Positions 22,370 through 33,264 of a stretch of DNA of 64,000 nt are shown one piece after another. The notes beneath the pieces were generated by a model that was given only the letters and a program-made list of their open reading frames with translations, was not told the origin of the DNA and did not search any database. The position numbers and the translations under genes are program-made. Every line of letters begins with the position of its first letter. Within the stretch, counting starts at the first letter, position 1. Location of the stretch: contig JARKIF010000003.1 of assembly GCA_029378245.1 (NCBI GenBank), positions 3,596,001 through 3,660,000 of the forward strand. Direction: 5' to 3'. The DNA comes from Roridomyces roridus (Eukaryota; Basidiomycota; Agaricomycetes; Agaricales; Mycenaceae).

Positions 22370-22984
22370 TTAGCGCAGCTTGGCAAAGACCTTGGGGGCG
22401 GCGCACGCCTCGGAGCAGTGCATCATGCTGTGGCCGTCGGTCAGGGCGAAGGAGTGAGGGCGAAGGAGGGGACACGCACTGGACTGTGATTCGTACGACA
22501 GAGAAAGCAAGGGGGGAGGAAGAAGGGCCAAGTCAGCGATCGATATCTGCAGCCACATCGGACGACGTACACCTAGTGAGTCGACCAGGCTCGTCAGCAC
22601 CGTGGAAACAGAGTCAAAAGGGAGCCAGGGACGTACATTTCCTCGACACACTCCTCTCCCTTGAATCCCTCACCGGCCTGGACCTTTTCCTGGCACTTTT
22701 CAAAGTGGTGTTTGAGCGGGGCGCAGTCAGGGCGAGACTCGCACTCGGCACGGATGGCGGGGTGGGCCTGTAGGGTAGGGTCAGTGGATACAGCTCGCTT
22801 GTCAGCGTCCAGGTCGTCGACGTGGAGCAAGACGGATGACACGACGACGCACATCCTCAGGCTCCTCGGGCTCTGCCTCTGCCTCTGCCTGCTCCGTCTC
22901 GGGGGTGTCGGCAGGCTTCTCCTCCTCTGCGTCGGCGTGGGTGGTGGGGAAGAAGGACGCGATGAACGAGCCGATTCCGCTCAT
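22370..22984 (-). CDS. QCR6: Cytochrome bc1 complex hinge subunit (subunit 6, QCR6-like, 106 aa)
   Basis: Exons 22984-22853, 22767-22637 and 22427-22370 join in phase. The protein has a very acidic N-terminal region (AEAEAEPEEPEDA) and then the hinge fold: HPAIRAECESRPDCAPLKHHFEKC, GFKGEECVEE and MMHCSEACAAPKVFAKL, with its paired cysteines. In mitochondria this subunit binds cytochrome c1 on the intermembrane side and helps cytochrome c dock. The second intron is 209 nt, unusually long here, and the junction reads EEIMMHC where the family normally has two more residues (EE-x-F-H-MMHC). A missed micro-exon or alternative splice is possible. Confidence 0.88.
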
Positions 22985-23546
22985 GGTGGGCAAATTTTGC
23001 GTGGGTGGTGGGAGGAGGGAGTGTGACGTCACGCGTGACTCACATGTGACCCGAGTTGATCCGACGCCTGTTCGATTTAGATCTAGAAACCGATGGTCCG
23101 ATGCACATCGAACTTTCTCTAGTACTTAACTCAAAACTTGACGCTGTCAGACCCAATGTTGACAGATCGGACTTCTGACTTGAGGGAGTCAGTTTGTCCG
23201 GGCACTCGGTCCAACGTCAGAGCGCATGTGAGCATTTGGCTTAATTCATCGCGGTCATGCCGCCCGGTACCGTTCGACTCGGCATCGGCAACTAGGGCTG
23301 TTTCCGCAACATTAATGTACCATTTTTCTTAGTAAATGTAGGCATCCACATCTGAATGTCTTCCCAATAAAATTGACTCAACTTTGGGCACTGTAGGTAG
23401 GGTCAATCCGACTCAAACCGAGGATCGGCGGCCGGGTTCTGTCACCTCATCGTCAATCCGCATGGTTCACATCCGCAGAGGATTCAGGAGACAAAATGTA
23501 GTACTATGTACGTACTACAATGTAATGCTGAACTCTCTGTCAACTT
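22985..23546. other. Intergenic stretch between two divergently placed genes' ends
   Basis: No gene seen. A TTCGACT-loop hairpin lies at 23270-23282. Confidence 0.4.
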
Positions 23547-26500
23547 TCAAGTGCTTTGTGTCCCAAAGACTCGCGAGGAGCCCGCTTCCACCGGATTTTC
23601 ATTGTCGGCGGATGCAGAAGAAAGTAAGTCGGTCCACATTTTAGCATTGTAAGGCAAGTGTCCACCTTCGTTGCTCGAAAACATCGATATCGCATGACGG
23701 AGGGTCCCGCGAGCTTCAGGATCATTGAAATTCTGCGCCGCATTTACGCGCTTCAACCAAGTTTCGACGGCCCAGAAAATACCTTCCAACGACTTGATAT
23801 CATATCCATAATGTTCCATCAGTCCCAGGTACCACCAGGCGAAGCGCCGTTGATATACAATTGGGATGGGCTCGTCCTCGGAACAACGCTGTGCAAGGAA
23901 TTCCAACGTGGGCACACCCCAGGAGGATAACATGGCTTTCATCTGTTCCAAAAAGTCCAGGAATATCAGGAGATTGGCTGAATTCCAACGGCCAATCCCC
24001 GGAGTGGCCGAGGTATCACAGATCCGGAGTGACCGCATGAGTTGGTTGAGATCCTCAACTGGCAAATGCCTATTCTTGTGCATGATGTTTGACTTGATTA
24101 CTGCAATGACTAGTGACTGCCGGAGAAACCTTGAATTCCGGGAGAGTGGAGATGGTTGACAAGGTTTGTTGGTTGAAAACAATAAATGGCGGACCGACCA
24201 CAGAAAGCCGCCAAATTGCATTCAAAGCCATGTCGGTACGCACACCAAATGTCAGATATTTGGTCAACAAGGTTTCCAGAGTATCTGGATGACATTGCGA
24301 TAGGCCTCGTTGGCGACCAGGTCCGGGTTCCCGCCGCGCTGCATAGAGTGCCATTGTTTCACCCAGAAATGGATCATCATCCAGCCAGTCACCTGCTCTA
24401 TGGAGCAAAGAGAAAAGTATGTCCAGGATTATATCAAGCTGATTGACCTCGGGGCCAAGATCCTCGTGAGGGAGATGGGATGTTGTCAAGATCCTATGTA
24501 AAGTTGTCTTCACCTGGTTCCGAGCGTCTGCGTGCTCCATGACACCCACAACTCCTTGCAACATCTCAAAAGTTACATCGAATTCATGGGGTATTCGCTG
24601 GAGTTTGGCAGAGATTTCCACGTAGTTCAGAAGCCCGTGAAGACTTTCAAAGCGGAAAGATGTGAGAGTTTTGTGGATTGCTTGAATCAGCTGATGGCTG
24701 GACCCACTATCCATGAGTGCACGACGGTGGCCTGAGAGAGCTGTGCTCAAGTCCGGAAAGCTCCAAGAAGCTGCTTGCTGTTGTGCTGATTCCAGTAAAA
24801 TCTGAGTATCACCAGCTGGAGTGGAAGAGTTGGTCCTGTCCAATACATGTGTGGTGATTGTTTGAACTGCAGAAAAAGCAATGCATCGAGTCAGGGCGGA
24901 CGCCGACATTGTATAAGATTCTATGAGTGGACTGGACCCTAGATGAGATTTGGGTTTGAGAATTGCATCAAACAGGGGGAACAATTTCTCTGTCGAGGAA
25001 CTGGAACCAATAAAATATGCCAGTGACCAAAGTGCCTTGAGGCAAGAGATTCGCCTTCTTGACTCCGCATCTGGAGCGAGGATACCAGTATTGCAACTGC
25101 GGAGAAGACCTTCAATACGAGAGACAAGTTGGATGTCCTGGGCTTCGAGCAGCCTGTAGATCATATCATCATATGCAGAGCGCCTGCCCTGAGGTCCCCG
25201 GATGAGATCGGGGAGAGCTTCAACAAAGGGTTCCAGCTCACAGTTGTCTGTCAGAGATCTGACCGTCCAAACAACGGCCTGTGAATCGCGCAGGTCTCTT
25301 TTGGGAGACAAAGCAACAGCCTTGTTAACCATGACTTGAACCATTGAAGGGATCTGTGAGTCATTCTTGGCAGACTTCCCATGATGATCCAGGAGGGTGG
25401 ATTCACCATCTCCAGATGGCCCTTGGCGGTGTCGGCGAAAGGGTATTAACAGTCGCTGGAAAATTCCCCAAGCAGCATTCGACAACGGAGTTCGATATGG
25501 CGAGTCCGCTGAGAAAATGGGCAGCAGCGTGAGATAGATGTAGGCAGCAGCAATCAAGCCAAATAATGCCGCAGTAACTGCAGTCACCACGATATTGATA
25601 GGCAGGAGAAATGCCACCAACCCTGCAAAGAAGAGGAGCAGGGAGAGGTGGAGCAGAAATGGGATGAACTCGACGGTGGTGTGCATGCCGAATCGCTGAA
25701 GCCCGAAATACAAATACGAGAAAATGCGAGCTCGAATGATGGGGGATGGTCGCATTTCGGTGCGCTGGATGAAGTCTCGTGCCCATTGTTGAACCAGAGT
25801 TGCCACAAGTGCGCAACAGAGGCTCAATCCGAAGCTCAGAAACCACAGGGTATTACAGGCCAACGCGGCAACTGACACATCATCTGCGAGCGTTGAATTG
25901 AGGCTTTGCGACGCAGACCCTTCGAGTTGTTGCGAAATCTTTGTCAATAGGGCGATATTTTGATCCGGAGTCAGGCTTTTGTAGCTTTCGATGAGGAACG
26001 CGGTGAGACTGGCGGAAAAGAGACCGGCCTGATATGTGCCGTCAGTGAGGGACAATGCGGATTATGGCCGACAAGATATTCCTCCGCTTCGCTCCGGAAG
26101 TTCTTTTGCCTGGAGACGAGTCGCAAATTTGAACGAAATCAATTCCAAGTTTCCAACTACAGTACTCGATGTAGTAAAAGAACTTGAAAAGAACACAAAA
26201 CTGTACAAATTATCAACCACAGGGAATTATGTACATAGGACAATGATTCTGAATGAAGCAGTGGCATAAGCTTACTAAGTGAATTTGGTCAAAAAACAAC
26301 AGCCGGGGTAATGAGCGGATGAGCGCACCCGTGAAGCAGCGCATACGGGAGCCGTCGATGACTCGGATGAACGGCGCGCCACTTGGTTCACGACGGGAGT
26401 GGTGGTGAGAACAGGGAGAAAATGCGAGTTGTGTATGCGGCGTTGTAGCCAGTGGCGAGAGGACTGCATCGAAGACCCCCGAGTCCCGATTGATCGCCAT

Positions 26501-27927
26501 CGTCTCCACCTCGACGCGGGCGGCGGAACAAACTGTTTGGGGCGAGGTTCCCTGGGCAAAGCATGTCGAATCATCTTGTGCTTCCTACACCGCAAAGTGC
26601 AGATCTAGGAACGTCAGCGAGCATGGACATAATTTGAAAACATACCGGACAGCCGACCGTTTGGTCTCTACCCGCACGGACGGCGGGTTTTCGAATGCCA
26701 GCCGCAGGGGAAGGAGAGACCCAGCGTCACGGTCATATCGGAGGCAGAGGAACGGCGCGGGTGGGCAAGCGACGTGTCCGTCCACTGGAGCACAATGAGT
26801 CTGGAATTGAATGAATGGATGAACAGAATACCACACACACCGTTGTACCCTTCTTTCTTCGTATCCCGTCGAGTCTTCCCCACGCTGAGTGTTGCGGAAG
26901 TGCATGTTTGAGACCACGTAGAGACTCAACCAGTTTGTTGGGACCTGGGCGCAAACAACACGTGAGGACGGCGAAGTTTTTGATGTCGTATTGGGAGACC
27001 GGGGTCGAAACATCGACTTGGGCGACTGCGCCGATCTCGATCAGGGGGGAGGTCCAGCTCAGTCAGAAAGATGGGTTGAGTGAAAGAGGCCAGTCCGCCG
27101 AGTAAGTCCCCAGAAGCCAGCTTGAGGAGCCTGAGATTTGAGAAAGCCCTTGAAGAGTGGAGTCCCAGGGGCTAGACGGCGCAATCGATAAAGTTTGAGC
27201 ATCCCCAAGGGTCAAGAAAGAATATCAGGTAGCGGGAGGGATGGGTAGGAAGGAAAGTGGGTGTGGGTAAGAGGCAGTCCAGTGTTTATGAGCATGCATG
27301 CCGGGCGACGCGTCATCCTTCGGCCAATACAGTTGCTCCATTGTTGTTCCGCGTCTCGAAAGCTGTGGATGCGTCGGTGGAGCAAAAGCAGAGGGATCCA
27401 AATTAGGAATACTTGCAGCAGGAGGCTCAGAGCGATGTCATAGCTCCCGGCATGCATACGTGGCCTCAAGCCGGCGCTGTAGTACTACTGGAAAAGGCTG
27501 GAATGCTGTTGACCGTGGCATCGATTCGGGCGCGGAGTGGGTCGTACACGGCCTTCATGGGATGAAATGATGAGAAAGCTGTTGAGAAAGAGCTTCTTTG
27601 GCGGCAAGATGAGAGAGGAGGACAAAAAGTGAATGCCCAAATGGAGAAGTTCAATCAGTGATGCAGCCATAATCTTAAAGAACGGATAATAAATGCGCAC
27701 GAAGATCAGAAGGCCTTCCATGTCTGATTTCCATCGTTCCACGAGCGCCTTGTCATATTTCTCCGCCTCGGATATGTACACTGCCCAGAGCTTGGAGCCT
27801 GCCAGCTCATCTGGGTCTGGTAGGGTCACCCGTTAGCAGAGTAAATGATTTCCCTGAGATTCGTCGTGATCCACGCACCATCCTGTGAAGTCAAGACTAT
27901 GCTGCTCTGCTTGGTCTCGGAGTTCAT
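23547..27927 (-). CDS. DUF6535 membrane protein (863 aa) with a 1.67-kb intron
   Basis: Four exons (27927-27879, 27816-27701, 26028-24130, 24074-23547) join in phase to 863 residues. The N-terminus has the family signature KLWAVYISEAEKYDKALVE and SDMEGLLIF, followed directly by AGLFSASLTAFLIESYKSL after the large intron. Membrane helices follow: NTLWFLSFGLSLCCALVATL, PFLLHLSLLLFFAGLVAFLL and a third around LFGLIAAAYIYLTLLPIF. The rest (about 250-863) is a helical soluble region with no catalytic motif. DUF6535 proteins are abundant in agarics and of unknown function. Introns 1 and 3 are 62 and 55 nt. Intron 2 (26029-27700) is about thirty times longer than its neighbours and contains unrelated relic sequence, yet its splice sites keep the frame. 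Confidence 0.85.
27040..27172 (-). pseudogene. Leucine-rich repeat relic inside the DUF6535 intron
   Basis: A minus-strand segment after a good acceptor (gccgtctag) reads RAFSNLRLLKLASGDLLGG and then FLTELDLP, typical of F-box/LRR proteins of these fungi. It does not continue in one frame, and no F-box is found nearby. It is a fragment of another gene lying within the intron. Confidence 0.45.
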
Positions 27928-28405
27928 GGTGGTGTGAAAAGAAAGGCTGTTAGAAGGCTGTGCGTGTGGAAGTGCCCCAATTTTAGGTGTCGATCATCCC
28001 CTACTCTGTCAAGAGGAGGGTTCTGTGGGGCTGAATGACTGATGGCCTGCAAAATTCAGTCCACCTTTTCCCACATATGTCAACCACTGACCCACATTTT
28101 CCTCCGTCCTTGATGTAAAATGCAATCACCCACTGGGGCCCGTGCCAAGCCGCCGCCGGCTGATAATTCCTGCCGGCGTCATGATCCGTCCCAGAGTAGG
28201 GGAACGGTGCTTGCACCGCTATGGATTCATTCATTGTTCCCGAGGGATACAGACACGCATACATACATCATCTCGCTGGAATCATGAAACGGACAGGCGA
28301 GTGTATTGAAATCATGAATTAATGGCTCCTCTACAGCAGCTGGGAACCTGAATATTGTTCAGTCTTTCGATATAAACAGTAACTACTTACGCATTGGGAG
28401 CCCAC

Positions 28406-29610
28406 CTACTCAACCACATCCGTGCCGACACTCCACTTTTTCCATATTTCCATACTCTCCTGCTCGCCAGTATGGAAAGCTTTTAAATTCCCGTACGCAC
28501 CGTCTCCGAGAACCAACCGCGGACGAAGCGCCCGTCCAGGATCGGTGGCAAGGTCGACGATGCGCCTAACGGCGATCGTCGTATCGCCTCGCTGCCAGTC
28601 CTTACCCGAGATGAGGGTAGTCCACTCATACACTCTGCCGTAGCCCTCGATCCTGTTCGACGGAATCTTAATGTGATCCGAATTACAGATGGAGGTTTTG
28701 TAGCCGCCGAGCTGTATATGTGTAATAGGCATGGTACGAGAATAAGAAGTAGCAGAGAACGTACGAGGATGGATGTAGAGCGAATATTGAAAGGGGCAAG
28801 CTCCTGCGCCCAAGCAGCGGATATTACATCCAATGCGGCCTTGCTGGCGCCGTATAAGGTAGGGGCCAGGCGCATCGACCTACATCACATGCCAGCACGT
28901 CTGTGCTTATATCGCTATTAACACCCTCCACATCCCGAAATCCGCGAATCTGGCCCCGTCAGACCCTGGGGATAGTCCGTAGTCTTTTTCGTCAGACAGT
29001 CTAAACACGTGTTGTAGATTGATCCGCCTGGCCCCTACCGTACTCCTGTGGCAGAGTAGCGCACAGCGGATGCCTCGGAACTGATGTTGACTGTCATTCC
29101 CGATCTGCGGGACCTGAAGTGGGGGAGGAAAACATTCGTGACATTGATAACCTGCGAAGCGTAAGATCACCCAGAAATGAGAGGTGGCATCACTTACCCC
29201 AAAGAAATTGGTGTCAAATTGTGCGCGATTTTCCTGGTCGGTGTTTTCTTCGGACGCTCCAAAATGGAGGTAGCCTGCGTTATTCACGAGGCCATCGATT
29301 TGCGCGCTAAGGAGGGATGAATTGAGGCGGTCATCGAGAAGACGCGGACATACTAGAGAGACAACGCCTGCGAGGCAAAAGCCTTGAGTTCGTCGGGCGA
29401 GGAGGTAACATCGAGCTTGAGCGCCTGGGCCCATGCGTCTTGTAGTTAGAGGAGAGTTTCTGGTCGACGGGCAGTTGCAATCACGCGTAGGCTTACCGAC
29501 AAGGCAGCTGTAAACGAGTGAGTCCGAGGTGCCTCGAGAGATGACAAGACCATGCCTAGTGCGAGTTCCCGTCCGAGTCCTGTGGAGCATCCGGTTATAA
29601 GGAATGATCA
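28406..29610 (-). pseudogene. Short-chain dehydrogenase (SDR) pseudogene
   Basis: The minus strand encodes a classical SDR. It has LITGCSTGLGRELAL (cofactor glycine motif TGxxxGxG), VIATARRPETL, LVNNAGYLHFGA, NISSEAS (catalytic Ser) and LYGASK (YxxxK), and ends SVGTDVVE. Introns at 29353-29306, 29197-29152 and near 28790-28740 are recognisable. Several breaks exist. No ATG exon joins LITGC. There is an in-frame TAA at 29449-29447, between RRPETL and the next block. The first donor appears as GC (aggcatgg). A 182-bp inverted-repeat insert separates the catalytic Ser from YxxxK. The enzyme would have reduced or oxidised an alcohol with NAD(P). Confidence 0.8.
28858..29039. mobile_element. 182-bp inverted-repeat insert in the SDR gene
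   Basis: Inverted ends GGTAGGGGCCAGGCG plus a partly matching continuation (about 26 bases with a few mismatches) bound a 182-bp segment absent from normal SDR genes at this place. No clean direct repeat flanks it. On the gene's strand it carries a GT donor at its start (CG|gtaggggcc) and an acceptor (gatgtag) near its end. Using them restores the frame with seven extra residues before TLYGASK. Confidence 0.65.
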
Positions 29611-29985
29611 GGCAGGAAGTAAGTAAGAGGGTAGTTGACAAGGGGAGTGGGTGGTGAGGTGAAGGTGGGGACGAATCGCCGCTAATAAGGGCTGATGCGC
29701 GCAGTCTCGGATTCCTCGCTGGACACTCGTAAAGACCGCGCCAGCGCTAGAACGTCGTCCTAGTTGCCAGAGTGAAGAATCGAAGGGTGGGGTGCGGCAA
29801 GCAACTTGAAGCCACAGAAACAGCGGATTTACGCCTAGTCTCAGCTCTAGGACCCAGTATCATGTCTTGAATCGCTGCAGCTACACAGCAGGAGCGAAAG
29901 AGAAAGTGAATGATGTGGCGCTGTGACGCTGACCACAAGACCAAACATCACGTCACATCTTGCTCTGCACCACGATCGAGCCTAT

Positions 29986-30330
29986 ACCAAAATGGTAGCG
30001 TTAGGCGTGTCCGACGCCTATTGCACGTGACAAAGCCTATCCATCAATGCTCGGCAATCATCCCTGGCTGCCTGAAATTTCACAAGTCCCTCCCCCGTTT
30101 TTTTTTACACCATCCCTTGGGTCCTAACTGTAACCAACCTAACCTTTAACCACCCAACCTATCCTAACCGAACCTAACCGAACCGAACCTAACCCGTTTT
30201 CTAACCGCCACTCACTGCTGAATCCGAGTCTTGGCATTTGATGCCGAGCATTGATGGATAGGCGTCGCAAGATCACGGCAATCTGGCCTGATCAATAGGC
30301 GCCATCAACGCCTAACGCTACCATTTTGGT
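29986..30330. mobile_element. Inverted-repeat element (345 bp)
   Basis: Perfect 23-bp inverted ends start ACCAAAATGGTAGCGTTAGG. A second, inner inverted repeat pairs the segment around GCCTATCCATCAATGC with its complement near the other end. No coding capacity and no clear target duplication. Its right end forms part of the stop codon of the neighbouring minus-strand frame. Confidence 0.82.
30130..30196. repeat. Degenerate AACCTAACC/AACCGAACC repeat
   Basis: About a dozen AACCT, AACCG and AACCA units in a row lie inside the inverted-repeat element. They differ from the TTAGGG telomere repeat. Confidence 0.6.
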
Positions 30331-30960
30331 CATGCCTCACCACGATAATCGCCTCCCTCCCTCTCATTCAACGTGCCCTTGACCAGTGCCGCAAGGAAAC
30401 TCAAAGAAGCTAGCGCTTCGTCTCCTCCCAGGCCCATGAAATCGAGTCCTTCCAGAAACAATTCGACGATAGGGTAGAAAAAGTGAGAGCACTCGCCATC
30501 AAGGAGGAAGATTTGGACAAGCAGGCGCGCTAGTTGGATAGACAGCGTTTGGGCCAAGTACGTGGATTGCCTGGGTCGGCGGAGAAGGCTAATAGTGAGG
30601 TCGGAAGGGTGCGGGATGCTTGTTTGATGCCATATATGAACCTGTGCAGTGCGCCTTTGGTCTCTTTTTTGTCGTTCCTTTCGCGCTCACATGCATCTTC
30701 AAGGCGGTGGATACACCCTCGGACGGCTCAGCGAGGAAGGCCAAACGCCAGACCGAGGCCACGATGGCTACTGCGTAACGCCCGGCGCGCGCAAAGGCAC
30801 CAACTAAGCCCTCCGCTTGTGCGTCCCTTTGCTGGTATGCGCAGGCCGCTGATTTTACACTGTCGTCCGTTCGTTCTGCCGTCGTCCCTACACCGTCGAA
30901 CCCGAACCCATACGAATGTCGACCCCACACCGAGTGCAGCACACAGTATACTATCAGCAA
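30330..30960 (-). CDS. Hypothetical protein, two exon-like segments, ends at a transposon
   Basis: The first segment, read from about 30960, contains VKSAACAYQQRDAQAEGLVG and YAVAIVASVWRLAFLAEPSE. The second, after an acceptor near 30597, reads LSIQLARLLVQIFLLDGE and FLEGLDFMGLGGDEALASL. Both look like helical soluble protein. A phase-consistent junction was not found (the donor at CAT|gtgagc leaves a different phase), and no ATG starts the first segment. The frame ends GGDYRGEA with a stop formed at the edge of the 345-bp element, so the 3' end was probably cut by that insertion. No family is recognised. Confidence 0.4.
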
Positions 30961-31695
30961 GTCATCATCGCAGCCACCTCGCCTCCCTTTGTCTCGTCTG
31001 TTCGCTTTCCCGCAACTGTCGACTAGGAGGACGAGATCGGTCTATCACCACGTCGTCAACCTGCATGTAGCCCTCCAGCCCTCCAACGGACTCTCCAAAG
31101 AGCCCTATAGCTATTTGGACATCATCGCATTGGCACTATTGGTCCCCTCGTCTCCCCTCCTCGCTTGTCGCTTTTGTTCCTGGACTGTCAAGTCTAGCAA
31201 TTCTCTGCTGGATGAACGCTACCAAGGCCCTGTGACCGTCGGGATTAGAATCGTGCCCTCTCGAGTCTCTGCGGTTAATCAATGATGGATGCTATCATCT
31301 TAATGTCCGGCTTCACGGAGAGCATTTGACGTCGAATGCTTTAGATCAAGGTTGTGAAGCCAACGTCGAACACGAAGTCGAATGTCAAACGCATCTGTAA
31401 CGTTGTTCCCGATTCGGCACAAGGTCGCCGTCCTCCTTGTACTTCGCAAACAAACATCCTTATATTCTGAGCGATATTCTGAGCGGAACTACAGGTGCAC
31501 CCTCTTCCCCGCCCACAGTACACCGACATGCAATGTCCAAGAGAGCAAGACAACAAGACAAATGACACGAAAACAGCGGCTACAAACAACACGAGAGCTT
31601 GAGGGGAGAGTAGCCTAGGAGATGTGTGAGGGGACGTATGGCACGGGAGGCCGCGGCAGGTACGCACGAAATTGATCATAACGCTGTTTCGCCGC
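30961..31695. other. Intergenic stretch, no gene recognised
   Basis: Nothing supported beyond short frames. Confidence 0.4.
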
Positions 31696-32142
31696 TCATC
31701 CGAACCAATGTGCAGGCGCATTCGGCAGATGCGCCGCACACCATTTGGGTTGGACCTCCCACGGCAGCAAAACTGCACAACCCGGGTTCGCGCACTTGAG
31801 GAGGAGGCGCGCCGTTGCTCGTTTTACGACGCTCCCATCCTGAAGCGTGATAAAGTCGAATCTCTCGATGGGCTGGAATCGGAAGTCCGTTGTTGTTCCG
31901 GCGATCGGCACGCCTTCAGTTATGATGTCTGGCTGCGCTTGCAGTCCGATCGGTGCGCCGTCGAGCGAGACGGAGAGATGCAGAGCTTCGAGGACGAGCT
32001 CTGGACTGGGAACGAAGGGGCGTTGGAGGTGGTGCCAGATGGAATGGGGAATTTCGAAGACGGGCACGGATATTTCGCCGCGTCGGCCGAGTGGAGCCGC
32101 GTCAGCGCCATATTTCAATATATCATCGCCAGGCACCGCCAT
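31696..32142 (-). pseudogene. Paralogue fragment of the hypothetical gene at 41976
   Basis: The frame reads GRRGEISVPVFEIPHSIWHH, then QAQPDIITEGVPIAG, ERFDFITLQDGS and LLLKCANPGCAVLLPWE. The gene at 41976-42340 gives the matching GKEIAVFEVPDSICGH, QAQPIIMEAV, EKFDFVFIKDKG and KCEAPDCAVLLHY. The upstream exons of that gene are not found here; instead a GCCGCGTC repeat cluster (to about 32200) adjoins. It is therefore a 5'-truncated copy. Two paired cysteines near the C-terminus could bind a metal, but the function is unknown. Confidence 0.6.
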
Positions 32143-32200
32143 ACCATCGCCGCGTACCCATATACGACCGCCGCGTCACCTACGCGCATTGCCGCAGCAC
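31970..32200. repeat. GCCGCGTC/GACGCGGC repeat cluster 1
   Basis: Many GCCGCG, CGCCGC and CATCGCC units, partly overlapping the 5' part of the paralogue fragment. Similar clusters lie at 37090-37400 and 38150-38650. Confidence 0.5.
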
Positions 32201-32424
32201 TACTTTCTTGTCGCCGAGGCAGCACCGCACTAGTTGCATGATCACTTGCGTCACCGTTGATGTGATACGCTCGGGACCCTGGGCGTCCAGGTCCCTGTGC
32301 TCAACTTGCACCACACCCCCTGATTCCAAACAATACATACAATGACTTTCAGTCGAGGAAATACACATTAAGTACATGTAACTACCCGCTACTCGTTGAT
32401 TCCCATGACTCTGATCCACTGCCC

Positions 32425-33264
32425 TCACTCTTCCATGGTAAACCACCCCCTTCCTCGTCCCGTAATTTTGGCTTCATCCACGGGAGGTGCGGGAGGTACG
32501 ACCGGTGCATACACGACAACTCCCTGGTTGCGAGGCCTCAGCTCCCTGTTTGATTGTGCCGGTCTCTTCGCAGGCGGAGCATCTTCATCGGTGCCCTCAT
32601 CCTCGGCTCGGCGTCGCGTGCGGTTGCGTGAAGTGCGCTTCGACGTCTCGTCTGAGGAAATCTCCACGGCTATACGGGGTCGCCGAGTTTCCGGTGGTGC
32701 CACACGTCCGTAGGTCGCAGGCCGGTATCTTCCATCGTTCAGCTCGTGGCTGATGATGAACTCTCCGCACTCTTCCACAAATGCTGCTCTGTCCCAGAAT
32801 TTTGCATGAGACAGTAACTTCGGTTTTGTGGCCATATACATAGCTCGAAACGCTTCCCCTCCGTCCATGCTGAGCGACTCAATGTGCCCATTGACGAGGT
32901 CATAAGCATCACCGTTCAGATCCAGCGGCTCTTCAAGGTCGTGTTGAATGGCCAAAATTTGTAACAGAGCTCGCCCAACTGCCAAGACCCTGTGTCGCCG
33001 CTCTGCTGCGTCGGGAACAGTGACAACTCCGAAGTTGTTGAGTTGTTTGAGCGTACGTGTCATGAGTGCTGTAAGTTCGTTGACGGGATCATCCAAGTTT
33101 GCCCGCCTCAGCCAACATTCAATCTCGGTCTCGTCATGATCCTCCAGATCCGCGGTGAAGAAGGATCGGTAGGACTGGACAACCGGATGATTGTCGGGGA
33201 AGGACGTCAGAAGCTTGCCTAGCGGTGATGTATGTGCCCTAAACCTACTATAGAAATCAACCAA
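32425..33264 (-). CDS. Hypothetical protein, single long exon (about 279 aa)
   Basis: The frame is open for 279 codons and looks genuinely coding: GKLLTSFPDNHPVVQSYRSF, DLEDHDETEIECWLRRANLD, RVLAVGRALLQILAIQ and FVEECGEFIISHELNDGRYR. A basic, disordered C-terminal region follows (ETSKRTSRNRTRRR...PPAKRP), ending RGRGWFTMEE. No ATG opens the frame; a short upstream exon or truncation is likely (an acceptor-like ctatagtag precedes the first residues). The basic tail could bind nucleic acid, which is only inference. No family name is known to me. Confidence 0.6.
   Translation of the reverse strand: MVDFYSRFRAHTSPLGKLLTSFPDNHPVVQSYRSFFTADLEDHDETEIECWLRRANLDDPVNELTALMTRTLKQLNNFGVVTVPDAAERRHRVLAVGRALLQILAIQHDLEEPLDLNGDAYDLVNGHIESLSMDGGEAFRAMYMATKPKLLSHAKFWDRAAFVEECGEFIISHELNDGRYRPATYGRVAPPETRRPRIAVEISSDETSKRTSRNRTRRRAEDEGTDEDAPPAKRPAQSNRELRPRNQGVVVYAPVVPPAPPVDEAKITGRGRGWFTMEE

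Noticed and set aside
22153..22773. 206-codon plus-strand frame
   Set aside because: Overlaps the complex III gene on the other strand and shows no domain.
30130..30196. Interstitial telomere repeat
   Set aside because: Units are AACCT/AACCG, not CCCTAA, and lie inside an inverted-repeat element.
29977..30339. 9-bp target duplication around the 345-bp element (CGAGCCTAT / CATGCCTCA)
   Set aside because: Only five of nine bases agree, which is too weak to call.
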